In this document: in pieces, positions 10,507-22,858 of the stretch
How positions within the stretch are numbered: the stretch's first letter is position 1
Layout: every line of letters starts with the position of its first letter
NCBI RefSeq assembly: GCF_022965805.1
Contig: NC_133101.1
Coordinates: 49,432,342-49,496,341, forward strand
Direction: 5' to 3'
Length of the DNA: 64,000 nt
From: Primulina eburnea
Taxonomy: Eukaryota; Streptophyta; Magnoliopsida; Lamiales; Gesneriaceae
Made by a program: the position numbers and the translations under genes
The notes under the pieces: generated by a model
What the model was told of the DNA's origin: nothing
Seen by the model: the letters and a program-made list of their open reading frames with translations, nothing else
The model's database searches: none

Positions 10507-13500
10507 AAAAATGTCCTCTGCATGCTTTTGAATTACAAAATTTAATGACACTACTTACCTCATTGTTGGGTATGCAACGTCGAAAAATTTGATCTCGACA
10601 ATACTTGAACAAATACGGATCATCCCAATAAAAATTTTTTACCTCATTCAAAAATTTTCTTTTATCTTGGGAACTCCATTGCGGTGGCATTTTTTCTGTC
10701 ACAAGAAAATTTACTATGTTAGCAAACCAAGGTATAGTAGTAACTGAAAATAGATGTTCATCAAGAAAATTATCGTTAATTGGTGTCATTTCACAAGATG
10801 ATCCTGTCACTAGTCTCGATAGTTAAATCATCCTGTCACAAGATGATCAAATGTATTCCCAAAAATAGTTAAATCATCCATGAAAATCTCCAAACAATTT
10901 TCAACCATGTCGCTAATAATGCTTAGCATACATCTTTGAAATGTTGTTGGGGCGTTGCATAATCCAAATGACATCCTTCTAAATGAAAATGTTCCAAAAG
11001 GACATGTGAATGTAGTTTTATCTTGATCTTCGAGTGCAATGGGAATTTGATAATAACCTGAATATCCATCAAGAAAACAGTAGTATGGATGACCTGCTAC
11101 TCTTTCTAAAATTTGATCCAAAAATGGTAATGGATAATGATCTTTTCTAGTGACGTCATTTAATTTTCTATAATTAATACACATCCGCCAACTAGATGGG
11201 ACTCGACTTGTTAACAATTCACCTTTTTCATTTTTTATCACTGTGATGCCAGATTTTTTTGGAACTACTTGTGTTGGGCTTACCCACTTACTATCAGAAA
11301 TAGGATAGATAATCCCAACATCAAGTAGTTTGAGAACTTCAGTTTTCACAATATCTTTCATATGTGGATTTAATCTTATTTGTGGTTGTTGAGATGTTTT
11401 AGCATTTTCTTCTAAGTGAATTTTGAGAGTGCAAATTAGTGGATTAATGCTCTTGAGATCTTTTAGTGTCCAACCAATTGCATTTTTATATCTTTAAAGC
11501 ATATCAACTAATTTACCTTCTTGATCACTTGCTAGTTTGGAAGAAATTACCATCGGATATGTTTCATCTTCTCCAAGAAATACATACTTCAATTCTTCTG
11601 GCAAGGGTTTTAACTCCAATATGGGTGGTTCGTCTTTGTTATCATATTTTGCATCAAATTCTTTCTCTGATCCTGATAACGAGTGACACCTGATAAAATC
11701 ATCAAGATCAATTTCAATATTTTCTTTAACAGTTTCAATTGAACAAATATCTAATTGATCACGAGTACTCCCTTCTTGAATGTTTTCTTCCACAAGAGTT
11801 TCAATAAGATTTTCATCCTCACTTTCATCTCCTTTGTCATGTGGTTGCTTACAAAGATTAAAAACATTGAGCTCCTAGGTCATGTTACCAAATGACATCT
11901 TCATTATTCCATTCCTGCAATTTGTAAGAGCATTAGAAGTTGCTAAAAATAGACGATCCAGAATTATAGGAATTGCATTACAAGATTCGATAGGTTGTGT
12001 ATCTAAAACTATGAAATTGACAGGATATACAAAGTTATCAACTTGGACCAACACGTCTTCTACCATACCTCTTGGCATTTTAACAGATCTATCGACAAGT
12101 AAAAGTGTTACTGAAGTAGATTTTAACTCGCCTAGATTGAGTTCTTGATAAACTGAATGTGGAAGTAAATTCACACTAGCTCCAAGATCAATCAAGGCTT
12201 TTTAATCTTTCGTTCTCCAATAATACATGAAATAGTAGGACAACCAGGGTCTTTGTATTTCAAATTACTATTATTTTGAATGATTGCACTTACTTGTTCG
12301 GCTAAAAATGCTTTCTTTTTCACATTCAATTTTCTTTTCACAGTGCACAACTCTTTCAAAAATTTGGCTGATGATGGTACCTATTTTATTGCATCTAATA
12401 AAGGAATATTAACTTTTACTTGTTTAAAAATATCATATATATCAGAATTCAAATTTGATTTTTTGGTATTTTTCAATGCATGAGGGAATGGTGATGACAT
12501 TGTCTGTTGAACCTCCTCTTCCCAAGTTATGGGCACCACATATTTACCCTTTGGAGTTGATTTATCATCATCTTCACAAGGTTCAGGAATGGATTTTTCC
12601 AAAACCTTACCACTTCGAAGGGTAATAAGATATTTTACCTGATCCATCGGTTGAGTTCCAGAAGTTCCAGTTTGTGAATGATGATCCTTGGGATTAGGCT
12701 GTGGTTGTGTAGGAAATTTACCTTTTTCATGAACATTAATTGCAGATGCAAATTTAGAAAGAGTATCTTTCAAATCTATCATGGTTTGAGAAGTTTGAGT
12801 ATTGATAGACTCTTGCTTTGCAATGAAAGAATTCAATAAATCTTCCAAATTCCTTTTAGGTGGGGGAACATAAGGTGCATAATTTTGAAAATTTTGTTGA
12901 TTTTGAAAATTTGGTTGCGGAAATTGTGCATCATTATCATTCCTCCAACTAAAATTTGGATGATTTCGCCAACCTGAATTGTAATTTTGAGAAAATGGTT
13001 CAAAATTTGGCCTTTTGAAATTGTTCAAAACATTGACTTGTTCATGGAGACATTCTTTAAAAGAGGGCAAAGTGGGACAATCTTTTGTAGAATGATCACT
13101 TGTATCACAGATTTGACACGCAATTTCTTGAATAGCTTTTAATTGACCATTTTTTTCAATTCAAGTACCTCAACTTTCTTGCCAAAGAGGTAAATCTAGC
13201 TTGGAGATCATGTTCATCTTGAGGGTGTACATACCTCCACCAGATGTGGGAGATTGAATCTTGTTTGATGGTTCGATTGAACCTATATTGTCCCAATTTT
13301 GAGCATTTTCAGCTAATGAATCGAGATACTCAATTGCCTCATTTGGATCTTTATCTTCAAATGTTCCATTACACATAAATTTAACCATTTGCCTATCTTT
13401 AGGTGTTAAGCCTTAATAAAATTGAGAAACAAATCTCCAAATTTCAAACCATGATGTGGACAAATATTAAGCAATTCTTTGTATCTATCCCAACACTGAT

Positions 13501-13972
13501 AAAAAGTTTTTCCTTGTTTTTGAGTAAAAGTGATGATTTGCCTTTTGAAAGAATTTGTTCTATGAGATAGAAAAAACTTTTTCAAAAATTGTTGTTGCAA
13601 TTCATCCCAAGTTCGAATGGATCCCAATCTAAGATTTTGTAGCCAAGTTTTAGCTTTATCTTTTAAAGAAAAAAGGAAAAATCTTAAGTCGAATGGTGTT
13701 CATGCTACAATTTAGATCATTATATGTGTTGCACACTTCTTCAAACTCTCGTAAATGCATGTATGGATTTTCAGAATATAAGCCATGAAAATTCGGTTAA
13801 AGTTGGATAATATCAGGCTTAAAATTGAAATGAGATGCATCAGGGGGAAAAAGTAGACATGAAGGTGCACTAGTACGTGTAGGATTCGTGCGATCTCTAA
13901 GTGTTTTTCATCTATCATGATCATGTTGAGATTGAATTTCATCTTCATTTTCGTAGATGGTTCTTCCGCCAT
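10507..13972 (-). pseudogene. A1 gag-pol (gag to RNase H), broken
   Basis: Minus-strand gag-pol remnant collinear with A2: gag start MAEEP at 13972, capsid region (13627-13170), zinc-knuckle region and linker (13070-12381), protease with [10 protein letters not shown] (12195-11875), linker (11793-11494), RT with WRMCINYRKLND (11361-10828), then the region before the integrase zinc domain (10810-10507). Compared with A2, the end of RT and RNase H (after FMDDLTIFG) is missing: the sequence jumps from NTFDHLVTG to the LVTGS segment, a deletion of about 750 bp. Several frameshifts and stops are present. Confidence 0.85.
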
Positions 13973-14145
13973 GTTTTATAAAAATAAAGGGTTATTTCAA
14001 ATGAGTCGACCACTAAGTGTACGTGACCAAATGCTCATGCAAATGCAAATGCAAAAGAATAAAAACACACAAAAGAAATAAAAATTCAAATAAAGAAAAT
14101 TAAACTATAAACAAAATTAAATAAACTTGAAATTAAATTATACTT

Positions 14146-14162
14146 CCCCGGCAACGGCGCCA
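14146..14162 (-). other. Primer binding site of A1 (tRNA-Asp)
   Basis: On the minus strand TGGCGCCGTTGCCGGGG, complementary to the 3' end of plant tRNA-Asp(GTC) with CCA. It lies just inside the 5' LTR. tRNA-Asp priming is known for Athila elements. Confidence 0.85.
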
Positions 14163-14168
14163 AAAACT

Positions 14169-14551
14169 TGTTGCGACTTTGATTGTTGCACTCCAAAGAG
14201 CAGGTTGTCCACAAGTAGTATAATTCGGTGAGTCTGAATATTGTATCCACAAGGAAGCTAAGGTAATTACAAGTCCACTACAATGTCTTTTTGTTTTTGT
14301 TTTTTTTTTAATGGTTTGAATCTTTAATTGGTAATTTTTAATTGTTCAAATTTTAATTTAAGTAGTTGAGATTAAAGGATCTACTCTTGGTATTTTAATA
14401 AAATTAACATTAATGAACATTATTGAAATCAACTTAATAAAATGGTTCAAATATATATTAAATAATCATATTTTTATTATGTCATATATTATTATCTTAT
14501 AAGTATATAATATATACCAAAACTTGTAAATGTTGTCAAATATTTATTGTG

Positions 14552-14629
<78 letters not shown>

Positions 14630-15798
14630 ACTAAATCAAGATTCCCACTTTAAATGGTTAGTAAAACCAAACAAACATTTAAATGGTACCAAGAAATTAA
14701 TATTATGATATTAATATATAATAAATCAAGGCATCCACTTTAAATAGTTGGTAAAACCAAACAAACATTTAAATGGTACCAAGAAATTAGTATTATGATA
14801 TATTCATATACAATAAATCAAGGCATCCACTTTAAATGGTTGGTAATACCAAACTAACATTTAAATAGTTCCAAGAATTTAGTGTAACATATAGCAACAA
14901 TAAATCAAAACTCCCACTTATAAGTAGGGTATTATAATACTTAAAGAAATAAATATAACATAAACAATAAATAATGATTAAATAATATAAACATATATCC
15001 TTACTTATTAATAACATTATTATCATGCCAAGATTTTCACCTTTTCATCTCAACTTTGCGAAGTTAGCTACTCATTATTCAAAGTGTAAAACTTTGAATA
15101 TGAATCTAACATGCTAATTATATTTAAATGAAGAAATAAAGCAAAAACAAAGAGAGAAATATTATGAACTCAAAGGTTTGTTCATAAAATGAGGGATATC
15201 TCAATACATTACAATGCACCCCTATTTATAGCCAAATTTTAGGGAGACAACCACAAATAAAATATTATTTTTTACACATTAGTCTTCATTGGTGTTCCAA
15301 GAAATTAATATTTTAATATACATCACTTTTGAAAATCTTCTCATCTGAATTTTCTTGTCCACATAAAAACAAACATGTAGAAATCTGAGTTGTTTGAATT
15401 GTGGTATATATTTTTTTTAACCATTTGACCAAGTAATTTGAGAGATATGGTTAAAATACTAGAGCATGGTAAAACTGCGACTTCTTTGGTAACTTTAATT
15501 GTTGCTTAATTTAATCTCATTTGTGAGAAGATTTTTATCTCATGCTTGTCACCAATATTGTAGATATTAACATCAACTTTCTACAAGTCCAAGAATCATG
15601 TTAATCTCATTTGCAACGCCAAGTTTATTTTTGTTTTATCGAACCTGTAAAAAATAGTAAAAACTTATAATTACACAACAACTTATATTTTATACAATTT
15701 ATTATAAAACATATAATATTTAAACATTTAATAAAACAAAAACTATATATTTATATTATAGAACATTTAATTAATATACAATTTTTTTATCTTTATCA
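14169..15798 (-). repeat. 5' LTR of A1
   Basis: 1630 bp. Plus-strand ends TGTTGCGACT and TTTATCA, i.e. TGATAAA...GTCGCAACA on the minus strand, as in A2. It contains several copies of the 'accatttaaatg' unit and an (AT)n run that makes it longer than the A2 LTR (1570 bp). Confidence 0.85.
14553..14627. repeat. (TA)n microsatellite
   Basis: About 75 bp of uninterrupted TA repeats within the A1 5' LTR, absent from the A2 LTRs. Confidence 0.95.
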
Positions 15799-16455
15799 AT
15801 CTCGTACAACAATAGCTATTAAACGAGTATTGAAATGGCACCGTTTGAAGCGTTGTACGACAAGAAGTGCAGATCTCCTCTTTATTGGGATGATATCTCT
15901 GAGGTTCCTGAAATTGGACCTGATATGATCAGAGATATGACTGAAAAAGTGAAACTGATACAGAAAAGAATGAAGGTAGCTCAAGACAGACATGCCAAAT
16001 ATGCCAACTGTTCGACGTAGACCGTTGGTATTTGAGACAGGAGACCGAGTATTTTTGAAGATTTCACCTTTCCGAGGAGTTGTAAGATTTGGCAAGAAAG
16101 GAAAGTTGTCTCCACGATACATTGGGTCGTATGATATTCTCGAGAAGATAGGAGATCGTGCTTATCGACTCGCATTGCCGCCTTCATTATCAGGAATACA
16201 TGATGTTTTTCATGTATCGCTGTTGAGGAAATACCTGCCTGATGCTTCACATATTGTTCAGCCGAACGAGGCCGAACTGGACGAGACATTGAGCTATTTC
16301 GAAAAACCGATCCAGATTTTCGATCGGAAAGAAAAGCAGCTCAGAACGAAGACTATTCCACTTGTGAAGATTCAGTGGAGTCGTCATGGCATTGAAGAAT
16401 CTACCTGAGAGACTGAGTCTGATATCAGACAGAGATTCTCAGAGTTATTTCATTG
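15799..16455 (+). pseudogene. Integrase C-terminus with chromodomain-like tail (G)
   Basis: Reads SYNNSY, stop, TSIEMAPFEALYDKKCRSP, which is the typical end of a chromovirus integrase, then a one-base shift near 16000 to the frame 15992-16408 ([33 protein letters not shown]). The tail IPLVKIQWSRHGIEEST is followed by TGA where W is expected, then ETESDIRQRFSELFH. The first stop is TAA where related elements have Gln, consistent with CAA to TAA. At least two stops and one frameshift. Confidence 0.85.
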
Positions 16456-16543
16456 ATGTGAATTTTCTATTTAGCATCTTCTATGATACCTTCTTATTGA
16501 TATGATTTGACTGCCTGTGATTTCGGGGACAAAATCGTATCTT

Positions 16544-16566
16544 GGGGGGGGGGGGGGGTTGGGAAA
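16544..16566 (+). other. Polypurine tract of G with a 15-G run
   Basis: Fifteen consecutive G, then TTGGGAAA, ending exactly at the LTR start TGTAATGCCC. The length of the G run may be unreliable in sequencing. Confidence 0.65.
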
Positions 16567-16689
16567 TGTAATGCCCGAGATTTTGATTCTGTTAATCTGA
16601 GATTATTAATTTTGAACTAATATGATTATAAACGGGCCATTACGAGACCAGATTGGGTGAGGCATGTGATTTATGTATATTTTGTACAG

Positions 16690-16945
16690 AACTGTTGGCG
16701 CCCGAGCGGTAGAAAGGGCAGCCCGAGCGCCAATGTATCACAAGAGTGGAATTTGGACAGAGAGTCTGGCGCCCGAGCAATAGTTTGTGACCACCCGAGC
16801 ACCAGGGTTCAATAGGATTATGCTCGGGCAGAAGATGTGGAGCCCGAGCGGTAGTTTGTGACCGCCCGAGTGCCAGTGTATATCAAGTGCGGGCAGAACG
16901 TTCCGCGCCCGGGCGGTAATTCTCGACCGCCCGAGCGCCGCCTGA
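16690..16945 (+). repeat. Four GCCCGAGCGGTAG / CCGCCCGAGCGCC hairpin units
   Basis: Four units, roughly 60 bp apart, each with GCGCCCGAGCGGTA followed some 10-15 bp later by an inverted partner (ACCGCCCGAGCGCC type). They lie in U3 upstream of the TATA-rich tract. Confidence 0.7.
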
Positions 16946-16985
16946 AAGGTGTGAAAATAAGACACGTTGCTTTGACATGCATTAG

Positions 16986-17000
16986 GATATATATATGTAT

Positions 17001-17056
<56 letters not shown>
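16986..17056. repeat. (TA)n microsatellite
   Basis: About 70 bp of nearly pure TA repeat in the G LTR, where a TATA box would be expected. Open frames across it are spurious. Confidence 0.9.
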
Positions 17057-17059
<3 letters not shown>

Positions 17060-17743
17060 GTATATCCTTCAGAATTAAGGAAAAATGAAGAAAGGAAATC
17101 GAGAATCTTTCAGAAAATTCCTTACGCACAGTTTGCAGCATGCTCTAGGTACGAAGTTACATATGATGTTGCTTAGAAATTGATTCATTCCTATCGCTGA
17201 GATTCGATATATGTGACAATATCCAGGAACCGGGATCCCTAGATTAGAAATGAGTCGAGTCTGAGATGATGAGTCATGAGTGATTTACAATATGATATCA
17301 TTTCATGTTTCAGGTTTTGATACATTTTATGGATATATATTTCATGCTTTATATATTCTTTTATATGATTGCATGTTCGTTGATTTATACTGGGAGTATG
17401 TTCTCACCGGATTTATCCGGCTGTTGTCTTGTTTGTATGTGTGCATAACAACAAGTGGGACAGGATCGGGATCACGAAGAGGTTGAGAGATTCAGAATTA
17501 GCGTGGAGATCCGGACTTAGAATAGATTGGTTTTCTGTACGTGATGTAGTCACTGAATTCTAGTTTGAAATGAACATATGTTGTACAAGATTTATACTTT
17601 TGTTTGAATATGTATATCAATAGATGGCTATTACGTTTCCACAATTGTTATTTAAAAAAAAAAAATTTATGTCCCACATTTCTTAATTGTTATATTGACC
17701 CTTAATAATGATTAAGAAGAGGAGTTAGGTTCGGGTCCCCACA

Positions 17744-18230
17744 GTACCCCTGATTGCAAATGATGTTGGAGCCAAGTTGAGGCAATTTATGGATGGTCTA
17801 CGGCCAATCTTGCACCGTGAGGTCAGGGTGGCTGGCCCTACTACCTACGATGTCGTTGTCTCCAGAGCCCTAGCTGCAGAGCAGGATCTGAATGATATTG
17901 AGAGAGATTGCTAGGGCAAGCGACCAGTCCAAGTGCCGCACCGCCCTCCTCAGCTGCAACATCAGAGCAAGAGGCCTTTCCACGGTCCACACAGGAATAG
18001 AGGACAGCAAAAACATAGACGGACAGTCCCGAGGACTGTAGAGTACCCAGTCTGTGCTAAGTGCACGCGCCGTCACGTTGGAGCTTGTATGTATGGCTCA
18101 GGGAAGTGCTACAAGTGTGGTAGTCCTGACCACTTGCTGAACTATTGCCCGCAGGGGAGTCTGCCCACTCAGGGCAGAGTTTTTGCTCTCCATGCAGCGG
18201 AGACAAACCCGGAGACGATGATTTTGACAG
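17744..18230 (+). pseudogene. E gag C-terminus with zinc knuckle
   Basis: Starts in frame VPLIANDVGAKLRQF, the end of a chromovirus gag, with a TAG after RDC (17912) where CAG (Gln) is expected. It continues through a Lys/Arg/Gln-rich stretch to CAKCTRRHVGACMYG and the knuckle CYKCGSPDHLLNYC (CX2CX4HX4C, about 18108-18149), then GRVFALHAAE, a motif found just before the protease in this lineage. It ends at ATTTTGACAG, where a GT-AG segment begins. The gag N-terminus is displaced by element G. Confidence 0.85.
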
Positions 18231-18433
18231 GTATCTTAAAGCTTCAAGTTTATATTTGAAAGTTAATGTTTCGAAGGTTTGGGTTAAGGTTTTGAACTTA
18301 GAATTTGTGATAGGATTGCATGCTCTAATCAATGTTATTTCGGGAAATTAGATTAGAAGAACTTTGACCTTCGCATGTCTCTAGGTTTAGTTCTAGTCAT
18401 TATTGGGTTCAGCTGGATGTTCCAACCTTTCAG
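18231..18433 (+). other. Intron-like GT-AG segment between zinc knuckle and protease (E)
   Basis: 203 bp starting GTATCT after GACAG and ending CCTTTCAG before GGAGAATT. Excising it joins ACA-G|GG-AGA-ATT in phase and gives MILTGRIFIAGSATNALIDSG, the expected uninterrupted zinc-knuckle-to-protease junction. Without excision the frame hits stops. The segment is AT-rich with a pyrimidine-rich 3' end. Element F has no interruption here. Element I has a similar segment at the same codon (63199-63664). Confidence 0.6.
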
Positions 18434-19491
18434 GGAGAATTTTTATAGCTGGTTCAGCTACGAATGCCTTGATAGATTCAGGGGCTACTCATTCGTTCAT
18501 TTCGGAGATCTTTGCTAATTTCCTCCATATCAAGAGCGTTGGGCTAGATGTGGCGTATTCAGTAGTATTGCCTTCTGGAGAGGAGATGGCAGCTACCAAT
18601 GTGATCCGAGACATAGACCTCGAACTTCATGGTAATCTCGTTTATGCGGATTTGATCGTACTGCCGATGCCAAAGTTTGACATCATTCTAGGGATGGACT
18701 GGTTATTAAAGAACAGGGTTTTTATCGACTTCCATCGGAGATCTGTTCTAGTCCGACCGCTTGGGAGAGAGCAGTTCTTATTCGAACATGACAGGTACTT
18801 TCCTTTACCGCGTATAATATCTTGTGTCCAGGCTAGGAAGCTTCTGCGTAGAGGGTGTCGAACGTTTTTAGCGACTTTTGTATCTATTCCCGAGACACCC
18901 ACTCAGTCAGCCTCCGATGTCCAAATTGTTAGGGATTTTCTAGACGTTTTTCCTGATGACGTCTCTGGTATGCCACCAGTGCGGGAAGTGGAGTTTTCTA
19001 TTGAGCTTATGCCAGGTACCACAACGATCTCAAAAGCGTCGTACCGACTAGCACCGACAGAGATGGCATAACTCAAGAAGCAAATTCAGGAACTTCTTGA
19101 AAAGGAGTTCATTCGCCTGAGTTTTTCACCATGGGGCGCGCCAGTCTTATTTGTGAAGAAGAAGGATGGTTCGATGAGGCTCTGCATTGATTACCGGGAA
19201 TTGAACAGGGTTACAGTGAAGAACAAATACCCACTCCCGAGGATTGAAGATTTATTTGATAAGTTGCAGGGAGTTTCAGTATTCTCAAAGATTGATCTGC
19301 GTTCTGGTTATCACCAGTTGAGGGTGAAAGATGCCGATGTTCTCAAGACTGCTTTTAGGACTCGTTACAGCCACTTCGAGTTCATTGTGATGTCGTTCGG
19401 TTTGACGAATGCGCCAGCGATCTTCATGGATCTCATGAATCGCGTATTTCAGCCGCAGCTTGATCAGTTCGTGATAGTATTCGTAGACAAC
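18434..19491 (+). pseudogene. E protease and reverse transcriptase, part 1
   Basis: Protease with LIDSGATHSFIS (about 18469-18504), then the linker ending DVFPDDVSGMPPVREVEFSIEL, a TAA at 19069 within the normally conserved APxEMxELK, then RT with [29 protein letters not shown] and [11 protein letters not shown]. The catalytic motif reads FVDN instead of FVDD, a G-to-A change. The solo LTR is inserted directly after this codon. Not functional. Confidence 0.85.
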
Positions 19492-22400
19492 TGTAACGCC
19501 CCGAAAATTTAAAAGTCCACGAAAACCACATGCATGCAATTATTAAATTCTCCTGTATTTTAATTAAATGTTTTAATTGCATTAATTAATTATGTTGTGC
19601 TTATTTACATGTTTAAAATATATTTTTCTACATGATTGCATTAAAATGTATTTTTAAAGGTTATTCGAGTTGCGATCGAGGAACGGAGACCGAGGGCTGA
19701 AAAATTATAAAATGTTTTTATTAAATAATTGTTTTTAATTCTTTTAAATTAAGGGTGATGCTTTTTCTTATTTTTGAAAATATGGGGTTTTGCAGTGATT
19801 TTATACGCCGGGACGTAAATTTTATCGGTGTTGGATTTTCAACAAAAATGCGAACGTTTTTGCAACCCGGCTAATAAATTCACAAATTATTTAAAAGAAA
19901 AACCTTGATAATATTTTATTAAATCCTAATTAAAACTAGTGGGCTTAATTTAGGGGCTTAATAGGCCTAAAGCCTATTTAGTTGTTTAATTAGTATTTAA
20001 AAAGCTAGAAACCCTTTTCTTTGCATCACAACTTCACGCCTCACAATTTTAAAAAAATCAGAAATCTCCCCAAGCCCTCCCACCAGCTTTTTACACGGCA
20101 CACAATTAAATTGAGGGAAAAACATCAAAGGTTTGCAAGGAAATTCAAGCCATCGTCTCTTCATCGCCTTTCTTCGTCGTCAACGGTTTTTCGTGCGTTT
20201 AAAACGCAAAGGCACGCCATGTTCTTTCTTTCAAACATCTACCACACCATAGTATTTTATTTAATTGAATTTGCATGAAAAACAAGTGCATCATGAAACA
20301 ATTTTCGTTTTTGTGGCATATGTCAATTTTAAAGCTTGTTTTTTTTCATCCAAAATCATGTTTAATTTGATATAAATGGCTGCCATGATTAGGATAGGGT
20401 TGAGGGTTGATTTTACATGTTTTAGAGAACCCCAACTTACACCAATATGCTGCAAACGTTAATAAGGAAAAGCTGGATGCCATCGGGTAGCATGGGGTTT
20501 GAGGGGCATGGGTTATGGACTTGGATGCTTGGCTTGGCTTTGGTTGGGACCAGGGTTTGGCTATGGTCCTTGAAGGGTCGGGGGCAGGGTCCTAGCCATG
20601 CTAGGACCCGAGTTATGAGGGCTGGGAGGAGTCCTAGCAAGCTAGGACTCCACCCGAGAGCTTCAGGGAGAGTAGCACATGTTGCAGAAGTGGTGTAGGG
20701 AGAGATGGCTCGGCCAGGGGGTTTGGGCTGGGCTGGGCTGGATCTTTAGGGTCTCACAAGGGTGATCTATGGTCTGGGCAGGGGCTGGGGTGGCTTGGGT
20801 TGCTGCTGGTTCGAGAAGAACGTAGGAAGCAAGGGAGCACCATAAACACACGTAAGTTGCTGTCATGTAGTCCAAGGGTTCGCAGCTCGGGTTCTAGGGG
20901 CTGGGTTGGTCTGGGCTTGGGTTGGTCATGGTCCAGGGGAGGTTATGGTCATGAGGGGTGAAGTGGCGAGGGCTGGAGGTGTCCTAGTTGGCTAGGAGTC
21001 CTAAGATAAGCTAGCAAGCATTCACACACACATGCATAATATTAGTTCAAGTTGCAGAAGGTTTTGGGAGCGGGCCAGGGCTGTTTTTCGGGCTGGGCTT
21101 GCACAATAGGGTCCCTAGGTGTGTTTGCTAGGTTTTGGTTCAAGGTGGCTCGGGCGTGGCTCGAGTAAATTGGGAGATGGCTCGGTGTGTTCGTCGATGT
21201 GTCAAAAACGAGATTTTAATAACTATAATTGATTCCATGGGTCCACGGGGGTGGCTCATGACATAGAAGGGTAGAATAAATAATAAAATGGCTATGTTAA
21301 AAATTTGGGCTCAAAATAACGAGTTTTGGATTTAATCGGGATTTAATCGCCGCACGAAATGTCAATTAGCGAGTTAATTGAAAAGCCTAGTTTTATGCCT
21401 TATAAAATTATGAAAAATTAGTGTTAAGCTTAAATAATTATTAGAAGTCTAAGTTTTTAATTTGGGAATTTTATATGAAAGTTTGGTTTAATTCGGGATT
21501 AAAACGCATGAATACGTCACATTTAAAGATTAAATTAAAAGTCATCGAATTAAGCTAAATAAAATTATGGAAAAATTCATGTAAGCTTAAATAATTATTT
21601 GGGACATGGTAGAGTCATGAAATCAAGAAATAAGTCAAAAACGGAAAATGTCGAGTCCAGGGGTAAAACGGTCTTTTTACACCGGAGATTTAGTAAAGGT
21701 CATGACAGTGCCCGAAATGCTTTTTTTGTGAAAATATGATTATTTTTATATGTTTATGAATTTCCCATGATTTAAGTATGATTTTTAAATTTCTATGGGA
21801 TTTTATGATTTTAAGAAGACGTTTAAAATACATGTTGCATGCTTGGTTTCAAAATGAAAATGTAATATTATTCACGATTTTTATAAAGTGATGTGAATGA
21901 AAAATGTTGAAGGAAGTGTAGTGATTGTGACTAATTCGTTAATGGTGGCGACGTCGTGAGGGTTATGGTCCGAGTGGGAGCCCGACGATCGTGTTTCCGT
22001 CATTGCGAATATGAGGTTATGAGGTTTGAGGTAAGAATGGGAATGTCGTGAGGGGAGAAGGCCCCAGAGGGAGCCCATTTATGGGAAAAGGCCCCAGAGG
22101 GAGCCCCGACGATCGTATTTATATTCGATCATGTTAGGCCAAGGCTCAGTTGACCGCTGAGAGTGTCGCTGATGTCCCCGCCGCCCAGTACTGTGGTTTT
22201 ATGTAGATGGATCCACCGTCATGTCATGTCATGTTGAGGAAAGTCACAATTAACGATCTGAATTCCACTAAAGATAAAGGAAAATGTTTATGATCATGTT
22301 AAATGTTCATGTCATGTTGAGGAAAAAGTTAAGGATTTATTTGTACATGTCATGAAAATGTTTATGTTTAAAGTTTTATGCATCATGAAAATGTTTACGA

Positions 22401-22858
22401 AAAAGTTTATGTTTATGCATCTTCATGAAAATGATATTTAAAGTACAAGTATTTTTCACTGTTATATGTTAACTGTATTACGTATTACTCATTATAAAGA
22501 TTATGGTGTGTTGAGTGTTTAGACTCACTAGGTGTGATTGATGCAGGTTATCATGATAATGTTAATGGAGGTCTTGATGGTTTATCTGACTGGACTGAAG
22601 GTGCACATGACCCGAGGACCGACGCTAGTTTCCGCATATATGTTTATGATTTATGTTAAAAGACTGTACGACTTTTTATTTATGTTTTGAGAGATTATAG
22701 TATGGGCTGTATTTCTCAAATATGTAGTTGGTGGTTTTAATTTTAAAAGGGCTCTAAAATATTTTTATGCAATGTGTATGGTTCGGCCGATGCTATGTAA
22801 GGTTTAAAATAAAAAATTTCTAGTACTTTTAAAGCAAATAAAAAGGGCAGACGTTTCA
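19492..22858 (+). repeat. 3.4-kb solo LTR in E RT
   Basis: TGTAACGCCCCG...GCAGACGTTTCA, 3367 bp, flanked on both sides by ACAAC. Removing it and one ACAAC restores FVDNILVYSK. No gag or pol is inside. Long LTRs beginning TGTAACGCCC are typical of the Tekay/Del chromovirus group. The 3' part has TGTTTAGACTCACTAGG and GATGCAGG, a block shared with the LTRs ending at 47417 and 54492. Small frames near 20.4-20.9 kb arise from G-rich low-complexity sequence. Confidence 0.9.

Larger units (their letters stand above)
3828..15798 (-). mobile_element. Athila-type Ty3/gypsy retrotransposon A1, decayed
   Basis: Minus-strand copy of the element that is intact at 23358-34762. Read on the minus strand it has 5' LTR 14169-15798, PBS 14146-14162, broken gag-pol (13972 down to 7354), a cysteine-rich accessory ORF (7182-6637), a deleted LOG (6428-6121), a 1.2-kb AT-rich spacer and a truncated 3' LTR (4921-3828). 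A solo LTR (8417-10506) splits pol. A1 sits in the integrase region of element G; the bases after its LTR are ATCTC, but the matching target duplication would lie off the left edge. Stops, frameshifts and LTR divergence show it is older than A2. Confidence 0.9.
15799..17743 (+). mobile_element. Chromovirus-like Ty3/gypsy element G, 3' part
   Basis: The C-terminal end of an integrase gene, a G-rich polypurine region and a 3' LTR. A1 inserted in its integrase, so the rest of G lies off the left edge. To the right, the sequence at 17744 (GTACC...) is the gag of element E, so G itself inserted in E gag. Confidence 0.75.
16567..17743 (+). repeat. 3' LTR of G
   Basis: 1177 bp, TGTAATGCCC...GGGTCCCCACA. 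The same termini as the solo LTR at 8417-10506. U3 carries hairpin units (next entry) followed by a (TA)n run. The segment with CTCACCGGATTTATCCGGCTG and GATCCGGACTTAG is shared with that solo LTR. Confidence 0.85.

Noticed and set aside
16858..17141. ORFs through the (TA)n run in the G LTR
   Set aside because: Tyr-Ile repeats from a microsatellite.
20447..20875. ORFs in the solo LTR near 20.5-20.9 kb on both strands
   Set aside because: G-rich low-complexity LTR sequence, Gly/Trp/Leu-rich products, no homology recognised.
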